Shown: positions 23,722 through 33,128, counted from the first letter of the stretch. The stretch: DNA of 64,000 bases from Paractinoplanes tereljensis (GCF_016862435.1 NZ_BOMY01000033.1:372001-436000); one strand, 5' to 3'. The notes: generated from the letters alone by a model not told the origin. Program-made: numbers and translations.

Positions 23722-23852
23722 ATGCGGGAGAGTTCGTCTCCGGGACGGCGCCGAAGGGGCAAATCCTCCCCGGAACCTCTCAGGCAAACGGACCGTGTGG
23801 GCTGCGCGACTCTGAAGTACCCATCTGGGGGTATGACAGAGGGGGAGGCCGC
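23722..23852 (+). ncRNA. Glycine riboswitch
   Basis: Conserved blocks in order: GCGGGAGAG, CGCCGAAGGGGCAA, CCCCGG, CCTCTCAGGCAAA and GGACCG, which define the glycine aptamer. After it, GACTCTG and CAGAG (up to about 23850) pair around a short stem in place of a second full aptamer, like a one-aptamer riboswitch with a residual partner stem. It ends about 28 bases before gcvP. In this class glycine binding normally turns expression on for glycine cleavage. Confidence 0.92.
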
Positions 23853-23879
23853 TTGTCGACCTCGCCCCAAGGAGCCGCC

Positions 23880-26684
23880 ATGACGTTCGCATCCCGGCAT
23901 ATCGGGCCCGATCCGGACGAGCAGACCCACATGCTCAAGTCCATCGGGTTCTCGTCGCTCGACGCCCTGATGGACGCGGCGATCCCCGAGGTGATCCGCT
24001 GGACCGACGCCCTCGACCTGCCGGCCGCCGCCTCCGAGGAGGAGGCGATCGCCGAGCTGCGCGAGATCGCGTCGCGCAACACCGTCGCCACCCCGATGAT
24101 CGGGCTCGGCTACTACGGCACGCACACCCCGGCGGTGATCAAGCGCAACGTCCTGGAGAACCCGTCCTGGTACACGGCCTACACGCCGTACCAGCCGGAG
24201 ATCAGCCAGGGCCGCCTGGAGGCGCTGCTCAACTTCCAGACCATGGTCACCGACCTGACCGGTCTGACCACCGCGAACGCCTCGATGCTGGACGAGGGCA
24301 CGGCGGTCGCCGAGGCGATGACGCTGGCGCGCCGAGCATCAAAATCCAAATCCGGGGTGTACGCCGTGGACAGCGACACCTTCCCGCAGACGCTCGCCGT
24401 GCTGCGCACCCGGGCCGAGCCGCTGGGCATCACGCTCGCGCTCGTCGACCTGGACGCCGGTGAGCCGCTGCCGGACGAGTACTTCGGTCTGCACCTGCAG
24501 TACCCGGGCGCGTCCGGTGCGGTCCGTGACCACGCCGCGCTGATCACCGCCGCGCACGAGGCCGGCGCCCTGGTCACGGTGGCCGCCGACCTGCTCGCGC
24601 TGACCCTGCTGCGGGCGCCGGGCGAGATCGGCGCGGACATCGCGGCCGGCACCACCCAGCGTTTCGGGGTGCCGCTCGGCTTCGGCGGGCCGCACGCCGG
24701 CTATCTGGCCGTACGCGCCGGGCTCGAGCGGTCGCTGCCGGGCCGGCTGGTCGGCGTCTCCAAGGACGCCGACGGGGCGCCCGCGTACCGGCTCGCCCTG
24801 CAGACCCGCGAGCAGCACATCCGCCGGGAGAAGGCGACAAGCAACATCTGCACCGCCCAGGTCCTGCTCGCGGTGATGGCCAGCATGTACGCGGTCTACC
24901 ACGGCCCGGACGGGCTGCGCCGGATCGCCAAGCGCACCCATAACCACGCCCTGACCATCGCCGGCAGCCTCACCGCGGCCGGTGTCTCGCTGACCAGTGA
25001 CGCGTTCTTCGACACCGTCACCGCGATCGTGCCGGGCCGGGCCGCCGCGATCGCCGCCGAGGCCGCCCGCAACGGTGTCGACCTGCGCCTGATCGACGAC
25101 GACCGGGTGTCGGTGTCGACCGACGAGACCACCACCGACGCGCACGTCGGCACGGTGCTCGCGGCGTTCGGCGTACCCCTCTCGGCCGCCGCGGAGTGCG
25201 GCGCCAAGCCGCTGGGCCGGACCACCGACTTCCTCACCCACCCGGTGTTCCGCACCCACCACTCCGAGACCAGCATGCTGCGCTACCTGCGCAAACTCGC
25301 CGACAAGGACTACGCGCTGGACCGCGGCATGATCCCGCTCGGGTCGTGCACGATGAAGCTCAACGCCACCACCGAGATGGAAGCGGTGACCTGGCCGGAG
25401 TTCGCCAACATCCACCCGTACGCCCCGGCGTCGCAGACCCAGGGCTACGAGCACCTGGTGGCGCAGCTGGAAGCGTGGCTGGCCGAGATCACCGGGTACG
25501 ACGCGGTGTCCGTACAGCCCAATGCCGGATCTCAGGGTGAGTTGGCCGGCCTGCTGGCCATCCGGGGTTATCACCGCTCCCGCGGTGATCTGCATCGCGA
25601 CGTGTGCCTGATCCCGTCGAGCGCGCACGGCACCAACGCGGCCAGCGCCGTGATGGCCGGCATGCGGGTGGTTGTGGTGGCGTGTGACGCGCTGGGCAAC
25701 GTCGACATGTCGGACTTGGACGCCAAGATCTCTCGTTTCAGTGACTCGCTGGCCGCGATCATGGTGACCTACCCGTCCACCCACGGCGTCTACGAGACCT
25801 CGATCGCCGACCTTTGTGCTCGCGTCCATGAGGCGGGCGGCCAGGTCTACGTCGACGGGGCCAACCTCAATGCCCTGGTCGGGTACGCCAAGCCGGGCAA
25901 GTTCGGCGCCGACGTGTCGCACCTGAACCTGCACAAGACGTTCTGCATCCCGCACGGCGGCGGCGGTCCCGGTGTCGGACCGGTCGCGGTCCGCGCGCAC
26001 CTCGCCGACTTCCTGCCCGGCAACCCCCTCGAGCCGGGCGACCACCACGCCGTCTCGGCCGCCGCGCACGGCTCGGCCGGCATCCTGCCGATCTCCTGGG
26101 CGTACGTGCGGATGATGGGCCCGGACGGCCTGGCCGCCGCCACCGGCGCCGCGGTGCTCACCGCCAACTACGTGGCCTCGCGGCTGCGCGACCACTACCC
26201 GGTGCTGTACGCGGGCAGCAACGGCCTCGTCGCGCACGAATGCATCCTCGACCTGCGGCCGATCACCAAGGCCACCGGCGTGACCGTCGACGACGTCGCC
26301 AAGCGGCTCATCGACTACGGCTTCCACGCGCCCACCATGTCGTTCCCGGTGGCCGGCACGCTCATGGTCGAGCCCACCGAGAGCGAGGACCTGGCCGAGC
26401 TCGACCGGTTCTGCGCCGCGATGATCGCGATCAAGGAAGAGATCGACCAGGTCGCGGCCGGGGTCTGGCCGGCCGGGGACAACCCCCTGGTCAACGCCCC
26501 GCACACCGCCACGGCGGTCACCGCCGACGAGTGGGACCACGCGTACCCGCGCTCGGTCGCCGGTTTCCCGAAGGGCGTCGACCGGACCGCCAAGTACTGG
26601 CCGCCGGTGCGCCGCATCGACGGCGCCTACGGCGACCGCAACCTGGTCTGTTCCTGCCCCGCCCCGGAGGCGTTCGAGGACTGA
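23880..26684 (+). CDS. gcvP: Glycine dehydrogenase (decarboxylating), P protein
   Basis: 934 residues, the single-chain P protein that decarboxylates glycine with PLP and passes the aminomethyl group to the H protein. It begins FASRHIGPDPDEQ. The PLP-binding lysine lies in HLNLHKTFCIPHGGGGPG, and glycine-rich GGPHAGYLAV is in the first half. ATG 23880 follows AAGGAG. The upstream riboswitch shows direct control by glycine. gcvT and gcvH are not in the window, so in this organism the system is split. Confidence 0.97.
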   Translation: MTFASRHIGPDPDEQTHMLKSIGFSSLDALMDAAIPEVIRWTDALDLPAAASEEEAIAELREIASRNTVATPMIGLGYYGTHTPAVIKRNVLENPSWYTAYTPYQPEISQGRLEALLNFQTMVTDLTGLTTANASMLDEGTAVAEAMTLARRASKSKSGVYAVDSDTFPQTLAVLRTRAEPLGITLALVDLDAGEPLPDEYFGLHLQYPGASGAVRDHAALITAAHEAGALVTVAADLLALTLLRAPGEIGADIAAGTTQRFGVPLGFGGPHAGYLAVRAGLERSLPGRLVGVSKDADGAPAYRLALQTREQHIRREKATSNICTAQVLLAVMASMYAVYHGPDGLRRIAKRTHNHALTIAGSLTAAGVSLTSDAFFDTVTAIVPGRAAAIAAEAARNGVDLRLIDDDRVSVSTDETTTDAHVGTVLAAFGVPLSAAAECGAKPLGRTTDFLTHPVFRTHHSETSMLRYLRKLADKDYALDRGMIPLGSCTMKLNATTEMEAVTWPEFANIHPYAPASQTQGYEHLVAQLEAWLAEITGYDAVSVQPNAGSQGELAGLLAIRGYHRSRGDLHRDVCLIPSSAHGTNAASAVMAGMRVVVVACDALGNVDMSDLDAKISRFSDSLAAIMVTYPSTHGVYETSIADLCARVHEAGGQVYVDGANLNALVGYAKPGKFGADVSHLNLHKTFCIPHGGGGPGVGPVAVRAHLADFLPGNPLEPGDHHAVSAAAHGSAGILPISWAYVRMMGPDGLAAATGAAVLTANYVASRLRDHYPVLYAGSNGLVAHECILDLRPITKATGVTVDDVAKRLIDYGFHAPTMSFPVAGTLMVEPTESEDLAELDRFCAAMIAIKEEIDQVAAGVWPAGDNPLVNAPHTATAVTADEWDHAYPRSVAGFPKGVDRTAKYWPPVRRIDGAYGDRNLVCSCPAPEAFED

Positions 26685-26745
26685 TGCTTGATTTACCCCC
26701 GCGAACCTCCGTCGAACCGGCAGCATTGTGTAGGAGTCGGACAAT

Positions 26746-28368
26746 TTGACGGAGCTAGCGGGGGTACTGACAGTGGCGAACCTGCGCCTGCTGACCGACC
26801 GCCGGGTCGGCACGAAGATCATGGCGGCGGTCGGCGTGGTAGCCGCTTTCGGCATGATCGACGGCGGCTACGCCCTGTCCAGCCTCGCTGCCACCAACGA
26901 CCAGGTGAAGGCGGTCTACGGGCACAACCAGGAGCTGAACACCATCGGCAACCTGCGGGCCGCGGTCAACCGGAACTGGCTCGGTCTCGACGACTACCTG
27001 CTGGCCACCTCTGACGCTGCCCGGGCGACCGCGAAGACGGCCATCGACGAGGCCGCCACCCAGGCCGTCGGCTACGCCACCGAGTACGAGTCCTACTCGA
27101 TCGGCGCCGACGCGCAGACCTCTCTCGACGGTTTCCAGACTGCCTGGACGGCGTACGACACCCTGATCGACGACAAGGTGCTGCCGCTCGCCTCCTCGGG
27201 TGACACCGCCGCGGTTGCCAAGATCCGCAGCGGTGACCTAGCCACGGTGATGAAGGCGGTCCGCGCCAACCTGACCACCCTCGCCGGCCTGACCGTCGAG
27301 GCCGGGGCCGAGCAGATGGCCACCGCCGAGGACCGCTACCAGTCCACCAAGCGCTGGGTGCTGGTGCTGGTCATCGGCAGCACCATCCTCGCGGTCGGCC
27401 TCGCCGTGGGCGCCGCCCGGCTCATCGTCAAACCCCTGTCCCGCTGCGTCGAGGCCCTCGAGCGGATCGGCCGCGGTGACCTGACCGCCCGGGTGCCGGT
27501 GGACGGCAAGGACGAGGTGGGCCGGATGTCGGTGGCGCTCAACGACACGGCCGAGGCGGTGGCCGGCATGGTCGGCCGGATCCAGAGCAGCTCCACCATG
27601 CTGGCGTCCGCCTCCGAGGAGCTGTCCGCAGTGTCGCTGGAGCTGTCGGCGTCGGCCGAGGAGACGTCGGTGCAGGTCGGCACGGTGTCCGAGGCCGCCG
27701 ACCGGGTGTCGCACAACGTGCAGTCGGTGTCAGCCGGGGCGGACGAGATGGGCGAGTCGATCCGGGAGATCGCCAACAACGCGAACGAGGCCGCCAGCGT
27801 GGCCAACGAGGCCGCCCGGACCGCCGAGAACACCAACGCGAGCGTCGCCCGGCTGGGTAACGCCTCGGCCCAGATCGGCACGGTCGTCGCCATGATCACG
27901 TCGATTGCCGAACAGACCAACCTGCTGGCGTTGAACGCCACCATCGAGGCCGCCCGGGCCGGCGAGGCGGGCAAGGGCTTCGCGGTGGTGGCCAGCGAGG
28001 TGAAGGACCTGGCCCAGGAGACCGCCCGGGCCACCCAGGAGATCACCGCTCAGGTGTCCGCGATCCAGGCCGAGAGTGGCAACGCGGTCGAGGCGATCCA
28101 GCAGATCGGCACCGTGATCACGACGATCAGCGACTACACCACCACGATCGCCGCCGCGGTGGAGGAGCAGACCGCCACCACCGCCGAGATCTCCCGCAGC
28201 GTGGGTCACGCGGCCGAGGGAACGTCAAGCATCGCCGAGACGATCGCCGGGGTCGCCGAGGCGGCCCGGCAGGTGACCGACGGGGCCACCGAGACTCAGC
28301 AGACCGCCGCGGAGTTGGCTCGCACCGCCTCCGAGTTGCAGGCGACGGTCGCGACGTACCGGATCTGA
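26746..28368 (+). CDS. Methyl-accepting chemotaxis protein
   Basis: 540 residues. Transmembrane helix 1 is near residues 25-45, an extracellular four-helix-type sensor spans about 46-195 (rich in Ala, Thr and Asp, no cysteines), helix 2 about 202-225, then a HAMP domain and the signalling coiled coil with the conserved tip EQTNLLALNATIEAARAGE. TTG 26746 is preferred because AGGAG lies nine bases upstream; GTG 26773 is the alternative. No che genes are nearby. The sensed ligand is unknown. Confidence 0.93.
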   Translation: MTELAGVLTVANLRLLTDRRVGTKIMAAVGVVAAFGMIDGGYALSSLAATNDQVKAVYGHNQELNTIGNLRAAVNRNWLGLDDYLLATSDAARATAKTAIDEAATQAVGYATEYESYSIGADAQTSLDGFQTAWTAYDTLIDDKVLPLASSGDTAAVAKIRSGDLATVMKAVRANLTTLAGLTVEAGAEQMATAEDRYQSTKRWVLVLVIGSTILAVGLAVGAARLIVKPLSRCVEALERIGRGDLTARVPVDGKDEVGRMSVALNDTAEAVAGMVGRIQSSSTMLASASEELSAVSLELSASAEETSVQVGTVSEAADRVSHNVQSVSAGADEMGESIREIANNANEAASVANEAARTAENTNASVARLGNASAQIGTVVAMITSIAEQTNLLALNATIEAARAGEAGKGFAVVASEVKDLAQETARATQEITAQVSAIQAESGNAVEAIQQIGTVITTISDYTTTIAAAVEEQTATTAEISRSVGHAAEGTSSIAETIAGVAEAARQVTDGATETQQTAAELARTASELQATVATYRI

Positions 28369-28480
28369 CCGGTTTTTGCTGTTTTTGGCAGCGTTTCTGT
28401 TTCGCCCGGCGCGGGTCGTCGTTGCTCGCGGGGTCGGGGAGTCGCGGAGAGTAAGCGCTCGGCGCTGAGCGAGGGTGTCG

Positions 28481-28503
28481 CGCGGCTACTCTCAGTAGCC
28501 GCG
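28481..28503. terminator. Bidirectional hairpin terminator
   Basis: CGCGGCTACT (28481-28490) and AGTAGCCGCG (28494-28503) form a perfect 10-pair stem with a three-base CTC loop, placed between convergent chemoreceptor and DUF5999 genes. It can serve both. Confidence 0.7.
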
Positions 28504-28530
28504 GAGTGCTCGGGCCGGGGGTTTTCCCGG

Positions 28531-28731
28531 TCAGGCGGCGAGGGCGTGGACGGCTGGGCCGCGGTGCGGTGCGATCATCGTGCCGTCGGGCAGGATCTCA
28601 CCGGTGTCCTCGAAGACGATGACGCCGTTGCAGAGGAGGCTCCAGCCTTGCTCGGGGAAGGCGGCGAGGATGCGGGCCGCTTCCCGATCGATGGCTTCGG
28701 CGCTGGGACAGGGGGTTTGGTGCTGGCACAT
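28531..28731 (-). CDS. DUF5999 family protein
   Basis: 66 residues. The sequence MCQHQTPCPSAEAIDREAAR and later EQGWSLLCNGVIVFEDTGE and LLPDG-like LPDGTMIAPHRG are the signature of the small actinobacterial DUF5999 family. Three cysteines in CxxxxxC and C spacing may bind metal, though this is not known. ATG 28731 is favoured over the upstream ATG 28770 because GGAG lies about eight bases before it and family members start at MCQHQ. Function unknown. Confidence 0.85.
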   Translation of the reverse strand: MCQHQTPCPSAEAIDREAARILAAFPEQGWSLLCNGVIVFEDTGEILPDGTMIAPHRGPAVHALAA

Positions 28732-28855
28732 CGGGGGTCTCCGGTCAGGGGGCTGTGTGTGACGATTCACAACGACGGTGACGGACGTTACCTCAATCCG
28801 AACGACGCTGGATTGAGCGGGTGACGGCGTCCCATTGAAAGAATCCTCGGTTCGA

Positions 28856-30181
28856 ATGGTCCACGAAACAGTGCCTACCGACCACTTCCCGACACCTCCT
28901 CCGGGTCCGTTACCGGGTGCTCCGGCGTCCTGCCAGGGCCGTCACCGTGCGTCAACACGGTTCGAATGGTTCTGCTGTGACGGTGGTGACCCTGCGAAGC
29001 TTGTCGCCGACTTCCTCGCCGGCAACGGACTGCGCGTGCGAAACACTGGCCGAACGGCCACCCAGGTTCACCCAACCGGCGCTGGCACGGTCTGCGGGGC
29101 GGCACTGTACGTGTCTGCCGCCGCCGGTTCCGTAATGGCCGGCGGCCCGATCGGCCCCGCGTCCCCGGTCCCGGCGATCCCGGACGTCTACGCCGTCGTC
29201 TACGTCCACGAACCCGGGTTCACGCAGTCGCCGGGTTTATTGCCAGGCGTTGAGTCGCTGGCGGAAGCCGGGGCAGCGGTTGCGGGTCCATGGCCCGATG
29301 GTGCGCTCCCGGCGCAATCTGGATCTGAACGCCGAGCGTCGCGGGAGTGGTGGTTGGGGGAGTGGGCGCCCAGTTGGACCCCGAAAGAGCACGCCGCCGC
29401 CGTGGACGCGGTCCGGGAGGCGATCGGCCGGGGCGACGTCTACCAGGTCAATGTGGTGGGCCACGCCAGCGCGCCGTACCGGGGTGACCCGGGGCCGGCC
29501 CTGCGCCGGGTCGCGGCGCTGCCCGGCGCCCGCTACGGCGGCGTGCTGACCGGCGAGGGCTGGGCGATCGCGACGGCGTCCCCGGAGACCCTGGTCGAGG
29601 TCCGGGACGGCCGGGTGATCACCCGCCCGATCAAGGGCACCCGCCCGGCCACCGCACGCGGCCGCGCGGAGCTGCTCGCCTCGGCCAAGGAACGAGCCGA
29701 GCACGTCATGATCGTCGACCTGGAACGCAACGACCTCACCCGTATACCTGGCGCGGGCCCAGTGACGGTCGACGAGCTGTTCGCGGTCCGCCAGTGGGTC
29801 GACCTGTGGCAGGCGGAGTCGGTGATCTCCGCCCCTTTGCTGCCGCCGGAGCTCGACCTGGCCGCCCTGCTGCGCGCGGTCTGCCCCGGCGGCTCGGTGA
29901 CCGGCGCCCCCAAACTCGCGGCCCTGACCGAGATAGCCGCCCTGGAACCGATGGGCCGCGGCGTGAGCATGGGCGCCATCGGCTGGATCGGCCCCGACCA
30001 CCTGGACCTGGCCCTGACCATCCGCACGGTCGCGGCCGACGGCACCCGCCTGCACGCGTGGGCCGGCGGCGGCATCACCTGGGACAGCGACCCGGCCGCC
30101 GAGGTCGAGGAGGCCGCCGCCAAGGCCGCCCCGATCCGGGCGGCCCTGGCGGGTCACGGTGCCGGGGGCGCCACCGCGTGA
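28856..30181 (+). CDS. pabB: Chorismate-binding enzyme, aminodeoxychorismate synthase component I-like
   Basis: About 441 residues. The C-terminal two thirds are the chorismate-utilising domain: SPETLVEVRDGRVITRPIKG, HVMIVDLERNDLTRI, CPGGSVTGAPK and GVSMGAIGWIG. PIKGT with Lys at this place is typical of PabB, which converts chorismate to aminodeoxychorismate for folate or for p-aminobenzoate-derived antibiotics. The first 35 residues before TRFEWFCCDGGDP are Pro-rich and do not look like the family, so the true start is uncertain (TTG 28835 or ATG 28856). No glutamine amidotransferase partner is nearby. Confidence 0.82.
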   Translation: MVHETVPTDHFPTPPPGPLPGAPASCQGRHRASTRFEWFCCDGGDPAKLVADFLAGNGLRVRNTGRTATQVHPTGAGTVCGAALYVSAAAGSVMAGGPIGPASPVPAIPDVYAVVYVHEPGFTQSPGLLPGVESLAEAGAAVAGPWPDGALPAQSGSERRASREWWLGEWAPSWTPKEHAAAVDAVREAIGRGDVYQVNVVGHASAPYRGDPGPALRRVAALPGARYGGVLTGEGWAIATASPETLVEVRDGRVITRPIKGTRPATARGRAELLASAKERAEHVMIVDLERNDLTRIPGAGPVTVDELFAVRQWVDLWQAESVISAPLLPPELDLAALLRAVCPGGSVTGAPKLAALTEIAALEPMGRGVSMGAIGWIGPDHLDLALTIRTVAADGTRLHAWAGGGITWDSDPAAEVEEAAAKAAPIRAALAGHGAGGATA

Positions 30182-30349
30182 GTCAGGTAGGCGAACTGCC
30201 CGCGCCGCTCAACGTCGGTCAGGGTCAGCCGGGACGGCATGATGCGGCGGGGGAGGAAGTCACCCTGCCACCGGGGTACGACAATTTTCTGCCGGCCGGT
30301 GTCACCTGAGCCCACGTTCACCCCGTCAGTACTGATGGAGGGGGTCTCT

Positions 30350-31108
30350 TTGACGGAGGATCTGCGGGCGCTGCTGCGGGCCGGCCTGCATGCTGAGCTC
30401 CCACCACCGATCGGCGACGTGGTCGGTGCCGCGATCCGGGACGGCCGCCGCCTGCGACGACAGCGCCGCCTCGGCTTGCTGGGGTCGGCCGCGGCGATGA
30501 TTGCCCTGGTCGGCGTGGGTGCCGTCGTCCTGCGTGACGGCCCGGTAGCGGTCCGTCCGCCGTCCGCCGCGCTACCTCCCCAGAACGTGCCACCCGGCCC
30601 CACCGCCGCCCCGCTGGCCGCTCTGCAGGCGCGTACGTTGACGGTCCACAGTGGCACGCTGCGTGCCGACGGAACCCGGACGAAAGCGACTTCAGGGGCG
30701 ATGCTGGTATTAATGCTTCAGCTTTTGCCACCCGGACGGACGAGTCACTACGGCGTCTCGGCGGACGATGATCTGCATGTGCAGTTGTCCCTCGACGGCG
30801 GCCAGGGCCCGGCGATGATCCGGGTCGCGGTCGGCCAGAACGCCCCACTCGGTGACGACCTACCCGGCGGAGCGTTCGTGACGATCAGCGACAATCCGCG
30901 CGATTGCGAGCAGGCGACCACCGTCGACGCGCAGTGGCCCGACGGCACCCTGGTCGAGGTCGGCCTCCCGGCCTGCCGGTCCGCGCCCGCGCTGACCCAC
31001 GACCAGGCGATCCGGCTCGCCGCCGACCCCCGCTGGGGCGTCACCATGGCCGAGAAACTGGTGACCGAGGGCGCGAACCGCTTCCCCAAGGTCCCGGTGC
31101 TCGGCTGA
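30350..31108 (+). CDS. Single-pass membrane protein paired with a SigE-family sigma factor
   Basis: About 252 residues. A cytoplasmic N-terminus (LTEDLRALLRAGLHAELPPP), one transmembrane helix around residues 47-66 (LGLLGSAAAMIALVGVGAVV) and an extracytoplasmic part with no recognised fold. TTG 30350 is chosen because GGAGGGGG lies just before it. Its stop overlaps the next ATG by one base (TGATG), so it is coupled to the sigma factor. This is the usual layout for a SigE-family sigma and a membrane partner, possibly an anti-sigma factor, though no zinc anti-sigma motif is present. Confidence 0.72.
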   Translation: MTEDLRALLRAGLHAELPPPIGDVVGAAIRDGRRLRRQRRLGLLGSAAAMIALVGVGAVVLRDGPVAVRPPSAALPPQNVPPGPTAAPLAALQARTLTVHSGTLRADGTRTKATSGAMLVLMLQLLPPGRTSHYGVSADDDLHVQLSLDGGQGPAMIRVAVGQNAPLGDDLPGGAFVTISDNPRDCEQATTVDAQWPDGTLVEVGLPACRSAPALTHDQAIRLAADPRWGVTMAEKLVTEGANRFPKVPVLG

Positions 31109-31602
31109 TGACCGACGACGACGAGTTCGCCGAGTTCGCCAACGCCCACGCCGAACGGCTGCGCAACACCGCGTTCATGCTGTGCCACGACTGGCACCTG
31201 GCCCAGGATCTGACCCAGACCGCGCTGACCAAGCTGTTCCTGAGCTGGCGGCGGGCGGTGCAGGCGGACAACCTCGTCGCGTACGCCCAGAAGATCCTGC
31301 TCCGCGTCTGGCTCGACCACCGCCGTCGCCGGTCGTCGACGGAGTCGACACCCGGCGTGCTGCACGAGCCCGCCTACCGGGAGAGCCACGAGCTGCGCCT
31401 GACCATGCTCGACGCGCTCGCCCGGCTGCCGGCCCGCGACCGCGCGATCGTCATCCTGCGCTACTTCGAGGACTACAGCGTCGAGCAGGTCGCCGACGTC
31501 CTGGAGCTGCCGGTCAGCATCGTGAAGAGCCAGACCCGGCGCTCGCTGACCAAGCTGCGGGAGTTGCTGGCCGCCGAGCAGCTGGCCCTGTTCGCCGGTT
31601 GA
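31108..31602 (+). CDS. SigE-family ECF RNA polymerase sigma factor
   Basis: 164 residues. Region 2 spans about residues 8-75 (AERLRNTAFMLCHDWHLAQD, then LTQTALTKLFLSWRR) and region 4 about 105-160 (LPARDRAIVILRYFEDYSVE, then QVADVLELPVSIVKSQTRRS). The length and sequence fit the actinobacterial SigE family of ECF factors. It lies immediately downstream of a coupled membrane protein that is its likely partner. Target promoters cannot be told. Confidence 0.92.
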   Translation: MTDDDEFAEFANAHAERLRNTAFMLCHDWHLAQDLTQTALTKLFLSWRRAVQADNLVAYAQKILLRVWLDHRRRRSSTESTPGVLHEPAYRESHELRLTMLDALARLPARDRAIVILRYFEDYSVEQVADVLELPVSIVKSQTRRSLTKLRELLAAEQLALFAG

Positions 31603-31627
31603 GTAACGACCGTTTAGCCTTGACGGC

Positions 31628-32128
31628 ATGACAGTCCGGCCGATCCGCATCTTCGGCGACCCGGTGCTGCGCACCGAGGCCGACCCGGTAACCGCGTTCG
31701 ACGCCGAGCTGCGTGCCCTGGTCGCCGACCTGGAGGACACCGTGCGCGTGCCCGGCCGGGCCGGCGTCGCCGCCCCGCAGATCGGCGTCAGCCTGCGCGC
31801 CTTCTCCTACAACGTGGCCGGCCAGGTAGGCCACATGATCAACCCGGTCCTGTCCGACTTCGACGGCGAACAGGACGACGACGAGGCCTGCCTCTCCCTG
31901 CCCGGCCTGGGCTTCCCCACGAAACGCGCCCTGTCGGTCATCGCCCGCGGCTTCGACCAGCACGGCGAGCCGCTGATCATCGAGGGCACCGGCTTCCTGG
32001 CGCGGGCTCTGCAGCACGAGACCGACCACCTGGCCGGCACGCTCTACATCGACACCCTCACCGGCGACGTACGCCGTCAGGCACTGCGCGAGCTGCGCCG
32101 GGTCCGTCCCGCCCCGCAGAGCCGATGA
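31628..32128 (+). CDS. def: Peptide deformylase
   Basis: 166 residues with the three family motifs: GVAAPQIG (usually GLAAPQVG), EACLSLPG with the metal-binding Cys, and QHETDHLAG with the HExxH His pair and Glu. It removes the N-formyl group from new proteins. The Ala in EACLS where Gly is usual (EGCLS) is a small deviation. Its last 71 bases overlap the 3' end of the convergent winged-helix regulator, so the two 3' ends share coding sequence. Confidence 0.93.
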   Translation: MTVRPIRIFGDPVLRTEADPVTAFDAELRALVADLEDTVRVPGRAGVAAPQIGVSLRAFSYNVAGQVGHMINPVLSDFDGEQDDDEACLSLPGLGFPTKRALSVIARGFDQHGEPLIIEGTGFLARALQHETDHLAGTLYIDTLTGDVRRQALRELRRVRPAPQSR

Positions 32129-33128
32129 CCAGCCCAAGCTGATCCTCCAGCGCCGCCGCGCCCACCGGCGTGACCCGCACGGCCCGCCCACTGCCGATCC
32201 GCACGATCCACCCCGCGTCGAAGGCATGCCGGCAGAGAGCCGCGCCGGCAGTCCCGGCGAGGTGCGACCGCCGCTCGGTCCAGTCGAGGCACTCCCGCAA
32301 CACGGGCCGCCGCCCCGGCACGTCCAGAACAACCCCGATGGACTCCAGCCAGGCGACCCCACGCGAGGTAAGAGCAATCCCACGGGTACGGCTGACAAAC
32401 CCGTTCCCACCCATCGCGTCAGCGATAGCCACCCCCAGGTAGCCGGCCAGATGGTCATAGCAGGTACGAGCGAACGCCAGATTCCGACGCTTGTGCACCC
32501 CCGCAAGCGTCGCCCCCGGCGCCCCCGTGCCCGTCTGGTTGGCGTTCGTCCGGCTGGCGCTCATCGGGCCCGTGCCCGTCTCGCCGGCCCCGCTCTCGCC
32601 CGTCGGGCTGGCGCCCGTCCGGCTGGCGCCCGCCGGGCCCGTGCTCGTCTGGCCCGCCCGGTTTTCGCCCGCCTGGCCCATGCCAACGCCCGTCCGGCTC
32701 GTGGTCGGCATTGTCGCGCTTGCCTGGCCCATGTCCGGCTCGCCCGTGCTCATCCGGCTGGCACTCGGCCAGCCGGTGCTCGGCTCGCCCCCGCTCGGCC
32801 GACCGGCACTCGGCTGGGCTGGGTTTGTCTGGCTTCCGCTCGTCCAGCTTGCGCTCGCCTGGGTCGCGGCCATCGCCTCGATCAGCGCGGCCACTGACGG
32901 GTCGGTCAGCTGCAGGTAGCGGTGCCGGCCCTGCCTGCGCTGGGTGAGCAGCCCGCCGGTGACCAGCCGGTTGGCGTGCTCGCTGGCGGTGGAGACGGCC
33001 ACCCCGGCGTGCCGGGCCAGCTCCCCGACGGTCCAGGCCCGTCCGTCGAGCAGCGCCAGGCAGAAAGAGGCCCGGGTGCGGTCGGCCAGCAACCCCGCCC
33101 AGGCGGCGAGGCCGGTTGCGTCGTCCAT
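32058..33128 (-). CDS. ArsR-type winged-helix regulator with expanded repeat linker
   Basis: 356 residues. Residues 1-90 are an ArsR-like DNA-binding domain (LLADRTRASFCLALLDGRAW, then TVGELARHAGVAVSTASEH). Residues 211-340 (NLAFARTCYDHLAGYLGVAI onward, to LECLDW-like LRECLDWTERRSHL) are the usual C-terminal part of this family, which is normally about 230 residues long. Residues 91-210 are a low-complexity Ser/Thr/Gly/Pro linker of degenerate five-residue repeats. ATG 33128 is the start by homology. The 3' end overlaps def by 71 bases. Element A lies 53 bases upstream. Confidence 0.8.
   Translation of the reverse strand: MDDATGLAAWAGLLADRTRASFCLALLDGRAWTVGELARHAGVAVSTASEHANRLVTGGLLTQRRQGRHRYLQLTDPSVAALIEAMAATQASASWTSGSQTNPAQPSAGRPSGGEPSTGWPSASRMSTGEPDMGQASATMPTTSRTGVGMGQAGENRAGQTSTGPAGASRTGASPTGESGAGETGTGPMSASRTNANQTGTGAPGATLAGVHKRRNLAFARTCYDHLAGYLGVAIADAMGGNGFVSRTRGIALTSRGVAWLESIGVVLDVPGRRPVLRECLDWTERRSHLAGTAGAALCRHAFDAGWIVRIGSGRAVRVTPVGAAALEDQLGLVIGSAGRDGPGAARAVPDGVRRR
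32499..32858 (-). repeat. Degenerate 15-base coding repeats (linker)
   Basis: About 24 imperfect units of 15 bases encode pentads such as AGRPS, GGEPS, TGWPS, ASRTG and ETGTG. The reading frame is kept throughout, so the expansion lengthened the protein without breaking it. Confidence 0.75.
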
